DNA from: Paenibacillus tundrae | Lineage (GTDB): Bacteria; Bacillota; Bacilli; Paenibacillales; Paenibacillaceae | Reading direction: 5' to 3' | Length of the DNA stretch: 64,000 nucleotides | NCBI RefSeq assembly: GCF_030812775.1 | Contig: NZ_JAUSTI010000011.1 | Span: 121,670-185,669, forward strand | Part shown: piece after piece, positions 27,912 to 37,149 of the stretch | Layout of the letters: every line of letters begins with the position of its first letter | Position numbering within the stretch: the first letter of the stretch is position 1 | The notes under the pieces: generated by a model | The model's database searches: none | Seen by the model: only the letters and a program-made list of their open reading frames with translations | Told to the model about the DNA's origin: nothing | Made by a program: the position numbers and the translations under genes

Positions 27912-29105
27912 ATGAATATGTGGCATATATGTGCTTTTGAGCTTAGGCGTATTCTGAAAATACGAACCGTATTACTGAATCTATTTATACTCCCATTACT
28001 CCTGATCTTTATATTAGGTACAGCCCTTTCAGGAACGATGGGATCGGGTGAAGATGCTGTAATTAAACCAGTTCGAGTGGGCATCATTCAGTCTACAGAA
28101 GCAACGAAAGCTTCCGTTGTAGAAGACGCTCTGCAGACCTTCTTGACCTCGCCAGCGGTGTCAGACATGTTGAAGGTAAGAGATCTGGCAACAGAAGAAG
28201 ACGCCGTAAGTGCTCTTAGGCAGGGGGAATTGGATTTTGCTGTAATCCTCCCAAGTGGTCTACAGGATCAGCTTGTGGCAGGTAAAGGCGCAGAATTGCA
28301 GTGGATATTGGGCAAAGACAACACGCTTAATGTTGTAGGGCAGACTGTATTTACACGGTTCACGGATGAACTGAACAGACAGGTCGCCATTGCAAAAGTG
28401 CTTGGTCCAGAAGTGGTCGCAGCGATGGCATCTGTGCCAAATACGGACCTGACAGAAGAGCCTACCTATATCACCACGAGTAGTCCGGGTAAGGCAGGCA
28501 ATTCTTACAGTGCATCACAATATTACGCGGCCTCAATGCTGGCTATGTTTATGCTCTACTCTGGCATGACAACGATTAATAGTTTGTTCTCCGAAAAGGA
28601 CAAAAGAACGTTGATTCGGCTTCAGGCGGCACCAGTAGGGAATGGTATCATCTTTGCCGGAAAAATTGCAGGCAATAGCCTACTTGCCTTTATGCAAGCC
28701 ATCATTATTATCGTCATGACCTATTGGTTGTACGGCGTGAATTGGGGGAACCATCCTTGGTTGATCATCCTGATCTGTGTGTTGATTACAATCGCTTCGA
28801 TGACGATTGGCATTATCGTTGCCCTAGTTAGCAAAAATGCGACATCTGCAAGTGGGATGATGCAAGCCATTATTATTGCAATGACATTCATCAGTGGTGG
28901 TTTCACACCGATTGCCGTTGATTTGGTAAACCGCATAAGCGAATTTACAGTTAATCACTGGGCACTACAGAGCTTCTTGCGAATGATGCTGGATTCTCCT
29001 GTGAGCGAGATTATGCACAATATCGTCATGCTTGGTGTCGTTTGCGCCGTTCTGCTTCTAATCGCAGGTGTAATCTACAGAAAGGTAGGGTACCGCTATG
29101 AATAG
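27912..29105 (+). CDS. lnrM: ABC-2 type permease (LnrM-like)
   Basis: A 397-residue membrane subunit: TM1 near the N terminus, a large extracellular domain (about 40-200), then five C-terminal TMs, the arrangement of ABC2_membrane_3 permeases. Length and order fit B. subtilis LnrM (YfiM, near 396 residues). GGAGGG stands 6 bases before the ATG and the gene begins 12 bp after lnrL. The end overlaps the next permease by 8 bp, so the two are coupled and probably heterodimerise. Confidence 0.82.
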   Translation: MNMWHICAFELRRILKIRTVLLNLFILPLLLIFILGTALSGTMGSGEDAVIKPVRVGIIQSTEATKASVVEDALQTFLTSPAVSDMLKVRDLATEEDAVSALRQGELDFAVILPSGLQDQLVAGKGAELQWILGKDNTLNVVGQTVFTRFTDELNRQVAIAKVLGPEVVAAMASVPNTDLTEEPTYITTSSPGKAGNSYSASQYYAASMLAMFMLYSGMTTINSLFSEKDKRTLIRLQAAPVGNGIIFAGKIAGNSLLAFMQAIIIIVMTYWLYGVNWGNHPWLIILICVLITIASMTIGIIVALVSKNATSASGMMQAIIIAMTFISGGFTPIAVDLVNRISEFTVNHWALQSFLRMMLDSPVSEIMHNIVMLGVVCAVLLLIAGVIYRKVGYRYE

Positions 29106-30276
29106 TCTACATATCGCCTGGCTTATGATTAGACGAACGTTGGGGCGTAAACGAGGGGTCATTACGTTTCTGCTACTGCCTTGTTTAGTTGTGACAGGTA
29201 CGGTATTTCTATTTGGCAATGAGCAGGCAAATCGAGCGATCATTCCGTATGTCAATGAGGATCAAGGTGTAGCTGGTGAATGGATCATAAGCGAGCTTGG
29301 TCATAAAGAGGAGTACTTACTCAAGCCGATGGGTACAGAAGCTGAAGTGAAGGAAGCTATTGCCCGGCAAGAGGGAAGCACAGGACTTGTTATTCCGCCG
29401 CAGTACACAGAGAATCTGTTGCTTGGGAAGCAAGCGCCATTGGAACTGATTGAAATGCGTGTGAGTGAAGAATCCTACACATTCAGAGCTGCCGTAGATG
29501 GGATGACCGTGGGGTTGAATCAATTGGCATCAGCCGTACACGCCGGAACAGGTGAAGTTTCGGATATGACGTCAAACTCACAGAAGAATCAAAAGAAATT
29601 GGAACAGCTACTACAGGAAACAGATAAATCCGCTATCACAGGCACAGCTGTTGACCTACAGATCTATCCGAAGCCGGGCCTAAATAATGTGACTGGATTT
29701 ACGATTATGTTTATGATGGGTTTATTGACAAGCGCTGTATCCGTTATTCTGGAAGATCGCAGACAGTTAACGATGGCCCGGGTATATACAGCTCCAGTAC
29801 GATCTTATGAAATTGCAGTCGGCAATTTCTTGGGGAGTTTTATCATCGGTATCATTCAAATTGTTCTCGTTTTAGGCATTAGCCGATGGGTGTTGCATTA
29901 TGATGCTGGCCTTTCATTTGGTGTACATTTCCTCATTCTGGCTGCATTTATGTTAGTCTCCATGGGAATTGCGAGTACTGTTGCTGGATTGATCCGTGAA
30001 TCCAAAAATGCAAACATGTTAAATTCGCTTATCATCACACCAACTTGTATGATCGGTGGGTGCTTCTGGCCACTCTCGATTATGCCTGAATATATGCAGA
30101 AGATTGCCAACTTTGTTCCGCAAAAGTGGACGATTCAAGCTGTGGAGACGATCTCCGCTGGAGGCACGTTGTCTGATATCCAGCTCCCTCTACTGATTTT
30201 GTTTGGTATGGCAGCTATTCTACTTGCTGTTGGTTCAGTCATCTTGCGCCCTAGCGAGCGCGGTATGGATGCATAA
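29098..30276 (+). CDS. lnrN: ABC-2 type permease (LnrN-like)
   Basis: A 392-residue second permease with the same plan as its neighbour: one N-terminal TM, an extracellular domain (about 40-180) and C-terminal TMs that include a conserved small-residue stretch CMIGGCFWPLSIMPEYMQKIANFVPQ-type loop (partly shown), common in this family near the last helices. It overlaps lnrM by 8 bp. Probable partner in the LnrLMN-like exporter. Confidence 0.82.
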   Translation: MNSLHIAWLMIRRTLGRKRGVITFLLLPCLVVTGTVFLFGNEQANRAIIPYVNEDQGVAGEWIISELGHKEEYLLKPMGTEAEVKEAIARQEGSTGLVIPPQYTENLLLGKQAPLELIEMRVSEESYTFRAAVDGMTVGLNQLASAVHAGTGEVSDMTSNSQKNQKKLEQLLQETDKSAITGTAVDLQIYPKPGLNNVTGFTIMFMMGLLTSAVSVILEDRRQLTMARVYTAPVRSYEIAVGNFLGSFIIGIIQIVLVLGISRWVLHYDAGLSFGVHFLILAAFMLVSMGIASTVAGLIRESKNANMLNSLIITPTCMIGGCFWPLSIMPEYMQKIANFVPQKWTIQAVETISAGGTLSDIQLPLLILFGMAAILLAVGSVILRPSERGMDA

Positions 30277-30292
30277 TAACGTTGAGTGTGTA

Positions 30293-30328
30293 GAAACCGG
30301 ATGTGTAAGTGAGCATTCGGTTTTTTTA
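30293..30328 (+). terminator. Intrinsic terminator after the lnr-like operon
   Basis: GAAACCGGATG pairs with CATTCGGTTT, with a loop of ten bases and a run of seven Ts. Confidence 0.82.
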
Positions 30329-30433
30329 TTTTGGTGGACGAATGAAGTTATGCCTATGCGCTAGCTATCGATTATGATAGATTGTTCGATAGAGTCACAA
30401 GTAGAAGTTGAGAAGAGAGAAGGTACAAACAAC

Positions 30434-32131
30434 ATGACAATCATAGGTATTGATCTAGGAACAACGAATAGTTTAGTATCTTGCTGGGTTCATGGGGAGC
30501 CTCAGATTATCCCGAATGCGCTCGGCAATCGCTTGACACCTTCGGTGGTAAGTGTGGATGAGAATGAGGAGATTGTAGTAGGTGAGATTGCGAGAGAACG
30601 TTTGATTACACATCCGGAGAGAACAGCTTCTGTATTCAAAAGATACATGGGTACCGGACGGACGTTTGAGCTGGGTACATATCAATTTTTGCCGGAAGAA
30701 CTATCTGCGTTCATCTTGAAATCACTCAAGGCAGATGCGGAGGCGTATCTCGGAGAGACGGTAACTGAGGCTGTGATTAGTGTACCGGCTTATTTCAATG
30801 ATGCACAGCGTAAAGCGACGAAGCATGCAGGGCAATTAGCGGGGCTAAAAGTGGAACGTTTGCTTAGCGAACCAACCGCCGCAGCTATTGCCTATGGTTT
30901 ACATCAACATGAACCGGAAACCAAGTTTCTGGTATTTGATCTAGGAGGCGGTACGTTTGATGTATCCGTACTGGAATTATTTGATCAGATCATGGAAGTG
31001 AAATCTGTCGCTGGAGATAACTTTCTTGGGGGCGAAGATTTTACACGTTTGCTCGCAGAATTGTTTACTGATAGCCACCAAATTGAGCAAGATCGCTTAT
31101 CTGCAAAAGAACAATCAGCACTCTGGAAGCAAGCGGAGCGTTGCAAACAGGACTTGAGCCATGTTCGTGAAGGCAAGATGATGCTGACACTTGAAGAGGG
31201 AGTGAAGGAGCTGGTTGTGGATCGTGCGCGTTTTGATCTGGCGGCCAAGCCACTGTTAGCCCGTTTACAGAAGCCTGTCGAACGTGCGTTACGTGATGCA
31301 TCCGTTAAGCTGAGTGAACTGGATGCTGTGATCCTTGTTGGAGGAGCAACACGCATGCCACTGATCTATTCGTTTACAGGCAAACTGTTCAGCAGGCTGC
31401 CTGCAAACCATTTACATCCAGATGAAGCAGTAGCGCTGGGTGTCGGTATTCAGGCTGCGATGAAGGAACGACATCAAGACCTGGAGGAAGTTATTTTAAC
31501 AGATGTATGTCCCTATACGCTGGGAACTTCCGTCTCCGTGCGATTGGACAATGGACGGTTTGAATCAGGCATGTTCTCGCCGATCATAGAACGTAACACG
31601 GTTATCCCTGTAAGCAAAATGGAACGTTATTATACGCTGCATCATCATCAGACATCCATCACCGTTGACATTTACCAAGGAGAGAGCCGGCTAGCTAAAA
31701 ATAATGTGAAGTTAGGCGAGTTACCCATAAACGTGCCACCTGCTCCAGCTGGGGAACAAGCAATCGACGTTCGTTTTACATATGACATCAACGGAATTCT
31801 AGAAGTGGAGGTCTCCTCTGTTGAGACTGGTGAGAAGAAGATGGCCATTATCCAAGGTAAGGACAATGATCTGTCCCAAGAGGAGATTGCCGAGCGTTTC
31901 AAAGCATTGGAAGCAATCAAAATTCACCCACGTGATCGGATGGAGAACCGTCTGCTGTTAGCTCGCGGTGAACGCATGTATGAAGAATCGTTAGCTGAAC
32001 AGCGATTGATGATTGCCGAGGTCATGCTGTGGTTCGAAGAGACGCTTAAACGTCAGGATGATCGTGAAATTAAGAAAGAAGCGCTGAAACTCAAAGAAGT
32101 TTTGGATGAAATCGAACGTGTTCGAGAGTGA
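30434..32131 (+). CDS. hscC: Hsp70-family chaperone HscC
   Basis: A 565-residue Hsp70, shorter than DnaK (about 610). ATPase motifs GIDLGTTNSL, FDLGGGTFDVS and VGGATRMP are complete; the substrate-binding beta domain follows (about 370-490), with a reduced helical lid and no EEVD-like tail. Length and motif variants fit the HscC group. E. coli HscC works with its own J-protein; none is encoded here, so the partner must lie elsewhere. ATG 30434 begins MTIIGIDLG as expected and has AGAAGG upstream; the frame is open 20 codons further. It is a single-gene unit ended by a terminator. Confidence 0.88.
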   Translation: MTIIGIDLGTTNSLVSCWVHGEPQIIPNALGNRLTPSVVSVDENEEIVVGEIARERLITHPERTASVFKRYMGTGRTFELGTYQFLPEELSAFILKSLKADAEAYLGETVTEAVISVPAYFNDAQRKATKHAGQLAGLKVERLLSEPTAAAIAYGLHQHEPETKFLVFDLGGGTFDVSVLELFDQIMEVKSVAGDNFLGGEDFTRLLAELFTDSHQIEQDRLSAKEQSALWKQAERCKQDLSHVREGKMMLTLEEGVKELVVDRARFDLAAKPLLARLQKPVERALRDASVKLSELDAVILVGGATRMPLIYSFTGKLFSRLPANHLHPDEAVALGVGIQAAMKERHQDLEEVILTDVCPYTLGTSVSVRLDNGRFESGMFSPIIERNTVIPVSKMERYYTLHHHQTSITVDIYQGESRLAKNNVKLGELPINVPPAPAGEQAIDVRFTYDINGILEVEVSSVETGEKKMAIIQGKDNDLSQEEIAERFKALEAIKIHPRDRMENRLLLARGERMYEESLAEQRLMIAEVMLWFEETLKRQDDREIKKEALKLKEVLDEIERVRE

Positions 32132-32181
32132 TACAGAAGTTAAATGAAATAATTAATATAAGATAGATTAAATCAATACGA

Positions 32182-32228
32182 AGAAGGCACGTCCAGTTTG
32201 AATGAATTCAACTTGAACGTGCCTTTTT
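32182..32228. terminator. Bidirectional terminator between hscC and motB
   Basis: AAGGCACGT and ACGTGCCTT arms with extra pairing GTTGAAT/ATTCAAC inside, followed by five Ts. Confidence 0.85.
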
Positions 32229-32288
32229 GAATCCTTTTTTGTACGATTAATCGTTGTACTTAAGGAATGGACAATGCAATGCAGAGAG

Positions 32289-33107
32289 TTATGGTTGTAA
32301 TTGTCGTAGCACCGTAATTTCTACGCGGCGATTCTTCTGACGGCCAGCCTCGGTGGAGTTATCTCCAGTAGGGCGTGTATCTGCATATCCAGCATATTGG
32401 AAGCCGTCGGGGTTCAGCTTTTCTTGGTCTAGGAAAAATCGAAGGATGGATAAGGCACGTTCACCGGACAACTGCCAGTTATCCTTATAGGAAGAGTTAG
32501 TTCCAATAGGCACGTTATCGGTATGACCTTCGATGCTAACCACTGTGTTCAGGTTACGGAATAGACTTGCAAGTTTGCTAAGTATGGGTGCAGCATTATC
32601 TTTCAGTGCGGCCTGTCCTTGATCAAATAGAAAACGATCACTTAGCGTAATGGAAATGCCTTGCGGTTTGTCCGCCACAAAGATCTGATCATTAAGACTG
32701 TTGTCCTCGATATATTGTGTAATCGTATTAAATAAATTTTGCAGCTCTTCTTCCTGTGATCTGAATTGCTTCTCCCTCTCAGTGAGCGGCTGGTTATCAT
32801 CATCAGTAACATCCGGTTCCGTATCTGAATCTGTAGGATTCTGTTCTTCATTGTCGGGTGGAGTAGGTTTTGTAATCGTTTCGCCTACAATGCCACTACC
32901 ACCTTCAAGTATGGAGTTCGATTGATTAAACGTATTTTGCAGCGATTGTGTCACAACGTTATATTTACCGGAATCCGGATTACTCATCGCGTACATAATG
33001 ACAAAGAAGATCAGTAGAAGGGTAATGAGATCAGCATAAGTAATCATCCAACGATCCCGATGTTCACCAGGCTCACGTTTAGCGCGCCATTTACTGCGCC
33101 GACTCAT
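32289..33107 (-). CDS. motB: Flagellar stator protein MotB/MotS-type
   Basis: A 272-residue single-TM stator subunit. The TM (about 21-43) carries the ion-binding Asp26 in MITYADLITLLLIFF; a plug and acidic linker follow (about 60-120), then an OmpA-like peptidoglycan-binding domain (about 150-270) with IEGHTDNVPI and NRRVEITVL. It anchors the stator to the wall. The ATG lies inside the motA end (17-bp overlap), with GGAGGGG ahead, so the pair is coupled. Whether it uses protons or sodium cannot be told with certainty. Confidence 0.93.
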   Translation of the reverse strand: MSRRSKWRAKREPGEHRDRWMITYADLITLLLIFFVIMYAMSNPDSGKYNVVTQSLQNTFNQSNSILEGGSGIVGETITKPTPPDNEEQNPTDSDTEPDVTDDDNQPLTEREKQFRSQEEELQNLFNTITQYIEDNSLNDQIFVADKPQGISITLSDRFLFDQGQAALKDNAAPILSKLASLFRNLNTVVSIEGHTDNVPIGTNSSYKDNWQLSGERALSILRFFLDQEKLNPDGFQYAGYADTRPTGDNSTEAGRQKNRRVEITVLRQLQP

Positions 33108-33888
33108 CGAACCCCTCCTTTAGTACAGGTTGCGTGATCTGGCGATGTGTCAATGTAAATGATTCTAGGCGTTTGCGGACAAGTTGAGGATTCTCCCCAT
33201 TTTGGATAGCAAGTACACCTTCAAGTATCATTTCCATAAGTTGTATGTCTTCCGCACCGCGGGATTTAATCTTGGAAGCGATGGGTAAAAAGATTAGATT
33301 GGCGCTAGCTACACCATATAAAGTAGCTGTGAAGGCAACAGCGATGGCAGGCCCAAGTCCCGTCGGATCAGTTAGACTTCCTAGTACTTGAATTAGACCC
33401 ATTACGGTACCGATGATCCCCATCGTCGGTGCATAACCACCAGCAGCTTCAAAAATTTTGGCGTACCCATCATGTTTTTGTTCAACAGAATCAATCTCCA
33501 TCTCCATGATCTGCCGAATGACATCTTGATCGGTACCGTCCACAACCATTTGAATGCCGTCTCTTAAAAATGGATGTGGGTGATCCGTTACTTTCCGTTC
33601 TAATGCGAGCACGCCTGAGCGGCGGGCGATGGTTGACATGTCCACCAGTTCTTCGACCCACTGGCTTGACTCGTTGTTTTTGCGTCCAAAGGCCATGCGC
33701 AGTGCAGCCGGAATTGTACGTAACCGGTTTGCAGGGAAGCTGGCAACGACCGCAGCGATGGTTCCACCAAATACAATTAATGCAGCTGTTTTTTGTAACA
33801 ACCCTGAAACTTGGCCGCCTTCCCACAAAAAACCGCCGATGACTGCGGCAATCCCGGCAATGATGCCGATAAGTGTCGCAATATCCAT
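33091..33888 (-). CDS. motA: Flagellar stator protein MotA/MotP (PomA-type)
   Basis: A 265-residue four-TM stator subunit. Its length and sequence (LIVFGGTIAAVVASFP, the cytoplasmic loop LERKVTDHPHPFLRDG, GGYAPTMGIIGTVMGLI in TM3, AIAVAFTATLYGVASANL in TM4) resemble the sodium-type PomA/MotP group more than E. coli MotA of 295 residues. With MotB it forms the ion channel that drives flagellar rotation. GGAGTGGG precedes the ATG. No other flagellar gene lies close, as is common for stator pairs. Confidence 0.9.
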   Translation of the reverse strand: MDIATLIGIIAGIAAVIGGFLWEGGQVSGLLQKTAALIVFGGTIAAVVASFPANRLRTIPAALRMAFGRKNNESSQWVEELVDMSTIARRSGVLALERKVTDHPHPFLRDGIQMVVDGTDQDVIRQIMEMEIDSVEQKHDGYAKIFEAAGGYAPTMGIIGTVMGLIQVLGSLTDPTGLGPAIAVAFTATLYGVASANLIFLPIASKIKSRGAEDIQLMEMILEGVLAIQNGENPQLVRKRLESFTLTHRQITQPVLKEGFDESAQ

Positions 33889-33919
33889 AAATTAACCCAC
33901 TCCTGTCTTCACTTCACGT

Positions 33920-33948
33920 TTGCATCACTTGAACGAACGAGGTATAAT
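33920..33948 (+). promoter_or_regulatory. uvrB: Probable uvrB promoter
   Basis: TTGCAT, 17-bp spacer, perfect TATAAT (33943-33948). About 290 bp from the uvrB start, with a MITE-like repeat in between, so the repeat would be in the uvrB leader RNA. Confidence 0.5.
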
Positions 33949-33954
33949 CTAACG

Positions 33955-33968
33955 GGAACAAATATTCC
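33955..33968. promoter_or_regulatory. Degenerate LexA-box-like palindrome at the uvrB promoter
   Basis: GGAACAAATATTCC matches the Bacillus LexA consensus CGAACRNRYGTTCG except for the outer C/G pair and one inner G. It sits just after the -10, where a repressor would block transcription. uvrBA is SOS-controlled in B. subtilis. The outer mismatch is symmetric, which weakens the case. Confidence 0.3.
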
Positions 33969-34024
33969 TATGCCTATAAGTTTTCCCATATGAAAATTCG
34001 GGGAACTTCGACAATATATAAGTG

Positions 34025-34197
34025 TGTGTTCAAAAAGGTCGGTTTTCAGTACCAAGAAGATGGGATGAAGCTAGAAATGGAGTAGCGGAGCGTAGGAAAA
34101 CTACGTGAGCAACGGACATTTCGGCTGAATTCCATATTCGAAGCTGATGATGCCGCTAGGCATCGATCGTAATCAAAAGCGGACTTTTTGAACAACC
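34025..34197 (-). repeat. MITE-like intergenic repeat, copy A
   Basis: About 173 bp with imperfect terminal inverted repeats that begin GTTCAAAAAGGTCGGTTTTC on the left and, complementary on the right, GTTCAAAAAGTCCGCTTTTG. It matches copy B (44397-44607) in inverted orientation over nearly its whole length, minus a roughly 40-bp central insert. No open frame. It fills most of the 352-bp gap between motA and uvrB. Confidence 0.8.
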
Positions 34198-34240
34198 TCT
34201 ATAGTGACTATTATTTTAGACGATAGGGTGAGATACGGCA

Positions 34241-36232
34241 ATGAGCGATATTGTAATGAGCGACAAAACGTTCGAAATCGAGTCTGAGTTTTCTCCCCAA
34301 GGTGACCAGCCTGCAGCCATTGAACAATTGGTTCAGGGTGTTCGGGAAGGAAAGAGGTATCAGACACTACTGGGTGCAACCGGTACAGGTAAGACATTTA
34401 CCATTGCACAAACCATTTCGAAGCTTCAACGTCCAACGCTGATTATTGCCCACAATAAAACGTTGGCAGCTCAGCTTGCGAGTGAATTCAAAGAATTCTT
34501 TCCTAATAATATGGTTGAGTATTTCGTCAGCTATTATGACTACTTCCAGCCGGAGGCGTACATTCCGTCATCGGATACGTATATCGAGAAGGATTCCAGC
34601 ATCAATGAAGAGATCGACAAACTGCGTCACGCAGCGACCAGTTCGTTATTTGAACGTAGGGATGTCATCATTGTAGCCAGCGTGTCCTGTATTTATGGTT
34701 TGGGTTCACCGTCTGCTTACTCCAGCATGTTATTGTCATTGCGGGTAGGTATGGAGAAGCCACGTAATCAGATTTTGTCTCGTTTGGTAGAAATACAGTA
34801 TCAGCGGAATGATATCAACTTTGTAAGGGGGACGTTCCGTGTACGTGGTGATGTCATTGAGATCTTCCCAGCCTCTAAGGGTGAACATGCGATTCGCGTC
34901 GAGTTGTTTGGGGATGAGATTGAGAAGATTACCGAGATTGATGTATTGACCGGAGAACTAGTAGGAGAACGTGAACATATTGCGATCTTCCCAGCATCTC
35001 ACTTCGTAACCCAAGAAGAGACGATGCGGGTGGCTTTGGTCAACATCGAACGTGAGCTTGAAGAACGTCTTGAAGTACTCCGTGAACAAGGAAAGTTGTT
35101 GGAAGCACAGCGACTGGAACAACGTACACGTTATGATATTGAAATGATGAAGGAAGTGGGCTTTTGTTCAGGAATTGAGAACTATTCCGGGCCACTGACC
35201 TTCCGTGAACGTGGAGATACACCATATACACTGATGGATTATTTTCCAGATGACATGCTGATCGTGGTGGATGAGTCTCACGTAACGTTGCCACAGATTC
35301 GCGCAATGTATAACGGTGACCAAGCGAGAAAAACGGTTCTGGTTGAACACGGATTCCGGTTGCCATCTGCGCTTGATAATCGTCCGCTCAAATTCGATGA
35401 GTTTGAAGAGAAGATGAATCAGATTATCTATGTATCGGCTACACCAGGGCCATATGAGATTGAGCATACCGATACGATGGTACAGCAGATCATTCGTCCT
35501 ACCGGTCTACTTGATCCAATTATCGAGCTGCGCCCAACGAAGGGACAGATCGATGATCTGATTGCAGAGATCAATGACCGCATTGCCAAAGACGAACGTG
35601 TGTTAATCACGACGTTGACGAAGAAGATGTCGGAGGATCTAACTGACTATCTGAAAGAGATTGGTATTAAGGTACGATATCTTCACTCCGAGATTAAGAC
35701 ACTAGAGCGGATGTCGATTTTGCGTGATCTAAGGCTTGGAACGTTCCATGTCTTAATCGGGATCAACTTGCTGCGGGAAGGTTTGGATCTACCTGAGGTA
35801 TCGTTGGTTGCGATTCTGGATGCGGATAAGGAAGGATTCCTTCGTTCAGAGCGTTCACTGATTCAGACCATTGGACGGGCGGCGCGGAACAGTGATGGTC
35901 GAGTTATTCTCTATGGTGATAAAGTGACGGATTCGATGGATAAGGCGATCAAGGAGACGGAACGTCGTCGTGAAATCCAGATGGCCTACAATGAGAAACA
36001 TGGCATTACACCACAGACGATTCGCAAAAAGGTACGTGATGTGATTGAGGCAACAAAGGTTGCCGAATCGAAGAACGAATTTCTTACTGGCGCTGCAGAG
36101 AAGATGTCCAAGAAGGAACGTCAGTCTCTTATACAGCGCCTAGAAGTAGAGATGAAAGAAGCAGCGAAAAACTTGCAGTTTGAGCGTGCTGCTGAGCTTC
36201 GTGACGCATTGTTGGAACTGCGCGCAGAGTAG
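34241..36232 (+). CDS. uvrB: Excinuclease ABC subunit B
   Basis: The damage-verifying helicase subunit of nucleotide excision repair, cytoplasmic. The 663 residues match the family length. Walker A GATGTGKTFT, the beta-hairpin region with YYDYFQPEAYIP, DESHVTLPQ (motif II), SATPGPYE, GINLLREGLDLPEV and the motif VI QTIGRAARN are present. The C-terminal UVR domain (about 625-660; LEVEMKEAAKNLQFERAAELRD) binds UvrC. The ATG follows GGGTGAG. In most Bacillales uvrA begins a few bases downstream; here it lies 917 bp away. Confidence 0.97.
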   Translation: MSDIVMSDKTFEIESEFSPQGDQPAAIEQLVQGVREGKRYQTLLGATGTGKTFTIAQTISKLQRPTLIIAHNKTLAAQLASEFKEFFPNNMVEYFVSYYDYFQPEAYIPSSDTYIEKDSSINEEIDKLRHAATSSLFERRDVIIVASVSCIYGLGSPSAYSSMLLSLRVGMEKPRNQILSRLVEIQYQRNDINFVRGTFRVRGDVIEIFPASKGEHAIRVELFGDEIEKITEIDVLTGELVGEREHIAIFPASHFVTQEETMRVALVNIERELEERLEVLREQGKLLEAQRLEQRTRYDIEMMKEVGFCSGIENYSGPLTFRERGDTPYTLMDYFPDDMLIVVDESHVTLPQIRAMYNGDQARKTVLVEHGFRLPSALDNRPLKFDEFEEKMNQIIYVSATPGPYEIEHTDTMVQQIIRPTGLLDPIIELRPTKGQIDDLIAEINDRIAKDERVLITTLTKKMSEDLTDYLKEIGIKVRYLHSEIKTLERMSILRDLRLGTFHVLIGINLLREGLDLPEVSLVAILDADKEGFLRSERSLIQTIGRAARNSDGRVILYGDKVTDSMDKAIKETERRREIQMAYNEKHGITPQTIRKKVRDVIEATKVAESKNEFLTGAAEKMSKKERQSLIQRLEVEMKEAAKNLQFERAAELRDALLELRAE

Positions 36233-36286
36233 GCGATTGAACAATAATGCAACAATTACAGATATGTCCGAAAAGATGGATCTGCA

Positions 36287-36318
36287 ACAAGAGAACGGCC
36301 TATGGGCCGTTCTCTTGT
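36287..36318 (+). terminator. Strong hairpin after uvrB
   Basis: Perfect 14-bp stem ACAAGAGAACGGCC / GGCCGTTCTCTTGT with a 4-nt loop. The downstream tract is only TTGTTC-like, so termination may be partial. Confidence 0.65.
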
Positions 36319-36458
36319 TCAGTAAGGAAAATAGTATGGATTGCCGATAAATAGACATGTTGGAATGTTCTCTTCACGGCTATACTAGTAGAAAAGTTGA
36401 ATTTGGTTAAAAGGTTTATAGGAAAGCATATGGAAATCATGCGTCCCGATCGTAGAAA

Positions 36459-36930
36459 GGGAGCCGAGCCAGAGGCAATGGCGACCTACCGCGAACAAGG
36501 CAGAGCCGCGAGCATCCCGGTAGTAAGGAAGCCGAGCCAGAGGCAATGGCGACCTACCGCGAACAAGGCAAAGCCGTGAGCGTCCCGGTAGTAAAGGAAG
36601 CCGAGCCAGAGGCAATGGCGACCTACCGCGAGCGAGGCAATGCCGTGAGCGTCCTGGTAGTAGAGGGAGCCGAGCCAGAGGCAATGGCGACCTACCGCGA
36701 GCGAGGCAAAGCCGTGAGCGTCCCGGTAGTAGAGGGAGCCGAGCCAGAGGCAATGGCGACCTACCGCGAGCGAGGCAAAGCCGTGAGCGTCCCGGTAGTA
36801 AGGGAGCCGAGCCAGAGGCAATGGCGACCTACCGCGAGCGAGGCAAAGCCGTGAGCGTCCCGGTAGTAAAGGGAGCCGAGCCAGAGGCAATGGCGACTTA
36901 CCGCGAGCGAGGCAAAGCCGTGAGCGTCCC
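36459..36930 (+). repeat. Seven-copy 68/69-bp tandem repeat between uvrB and uvrA
   Basis: Seven head-to-tail units of 68, 69, 69, 69, 68, 69 and 60 (truncated) bp, starting GGGAGCCGAGCCAGAGGCAA. A degenerate part-unit (GCGTCCCGATCGTAG) precedes the first. Units differ at only a few positions. Each can fold through CTACCG/CGGTAG with an inner GGC-AAA-GCC hairpin. One-base length changes shift the frame, so it is not a coding repeat. G+C is clearly higher than in the flanks. Confidence 0.95.
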
Positions 36931-36945
36931 CTCACAGTAGAGCGA

Positions 36946-36984
36946 CTGCATTAGATTCCGGCAATAGGCTGGAATCTAGTGCAG
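36946..36984 (+). other. Long hairpin downstream of the tandem repeat
   Basis: CTGCATTAGATTCC and GGAATCTAGTGCAG pair over 14 bp with one T-G pair and an 11-nt loop. No T-tract. The remainder of the gap to uvrA (36985-37149) holds a CCCTCCC/GGGAGGG hairpin at 37081-37100 and the uvrA ribosome-binding site. Confidence 0.6.
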
Positions 36985-37149
36985 AATCGCGGGCGCACGA
37001 TATACCTTCACATAGCAAGACCCGACCAACCGCCAATGCACCGCTTGTTTCGGGTGTCCAGAGGGCTGAGCCCTATGGGGCCCTCCCTAGGAAGGGAGGG
37101 TTTGGGAGGGTGTGAAACACGATATTGATTTTGAAAGGGTGGATACACA

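Noticed and set aside
36459..36930. CRISPR array
   Set aside because: Units are contiguous without unique spacers, and there are no cas genes in the window.
36385..36935. Repetitive open frames on both strands across the 69-bp tandem array (102 to 149 codons)
   Set aside because: They exist only because 69 is a multiple of three. One-base length changes in two units shift the frame, no ribosome-binding site is present, and several frames are equally open.
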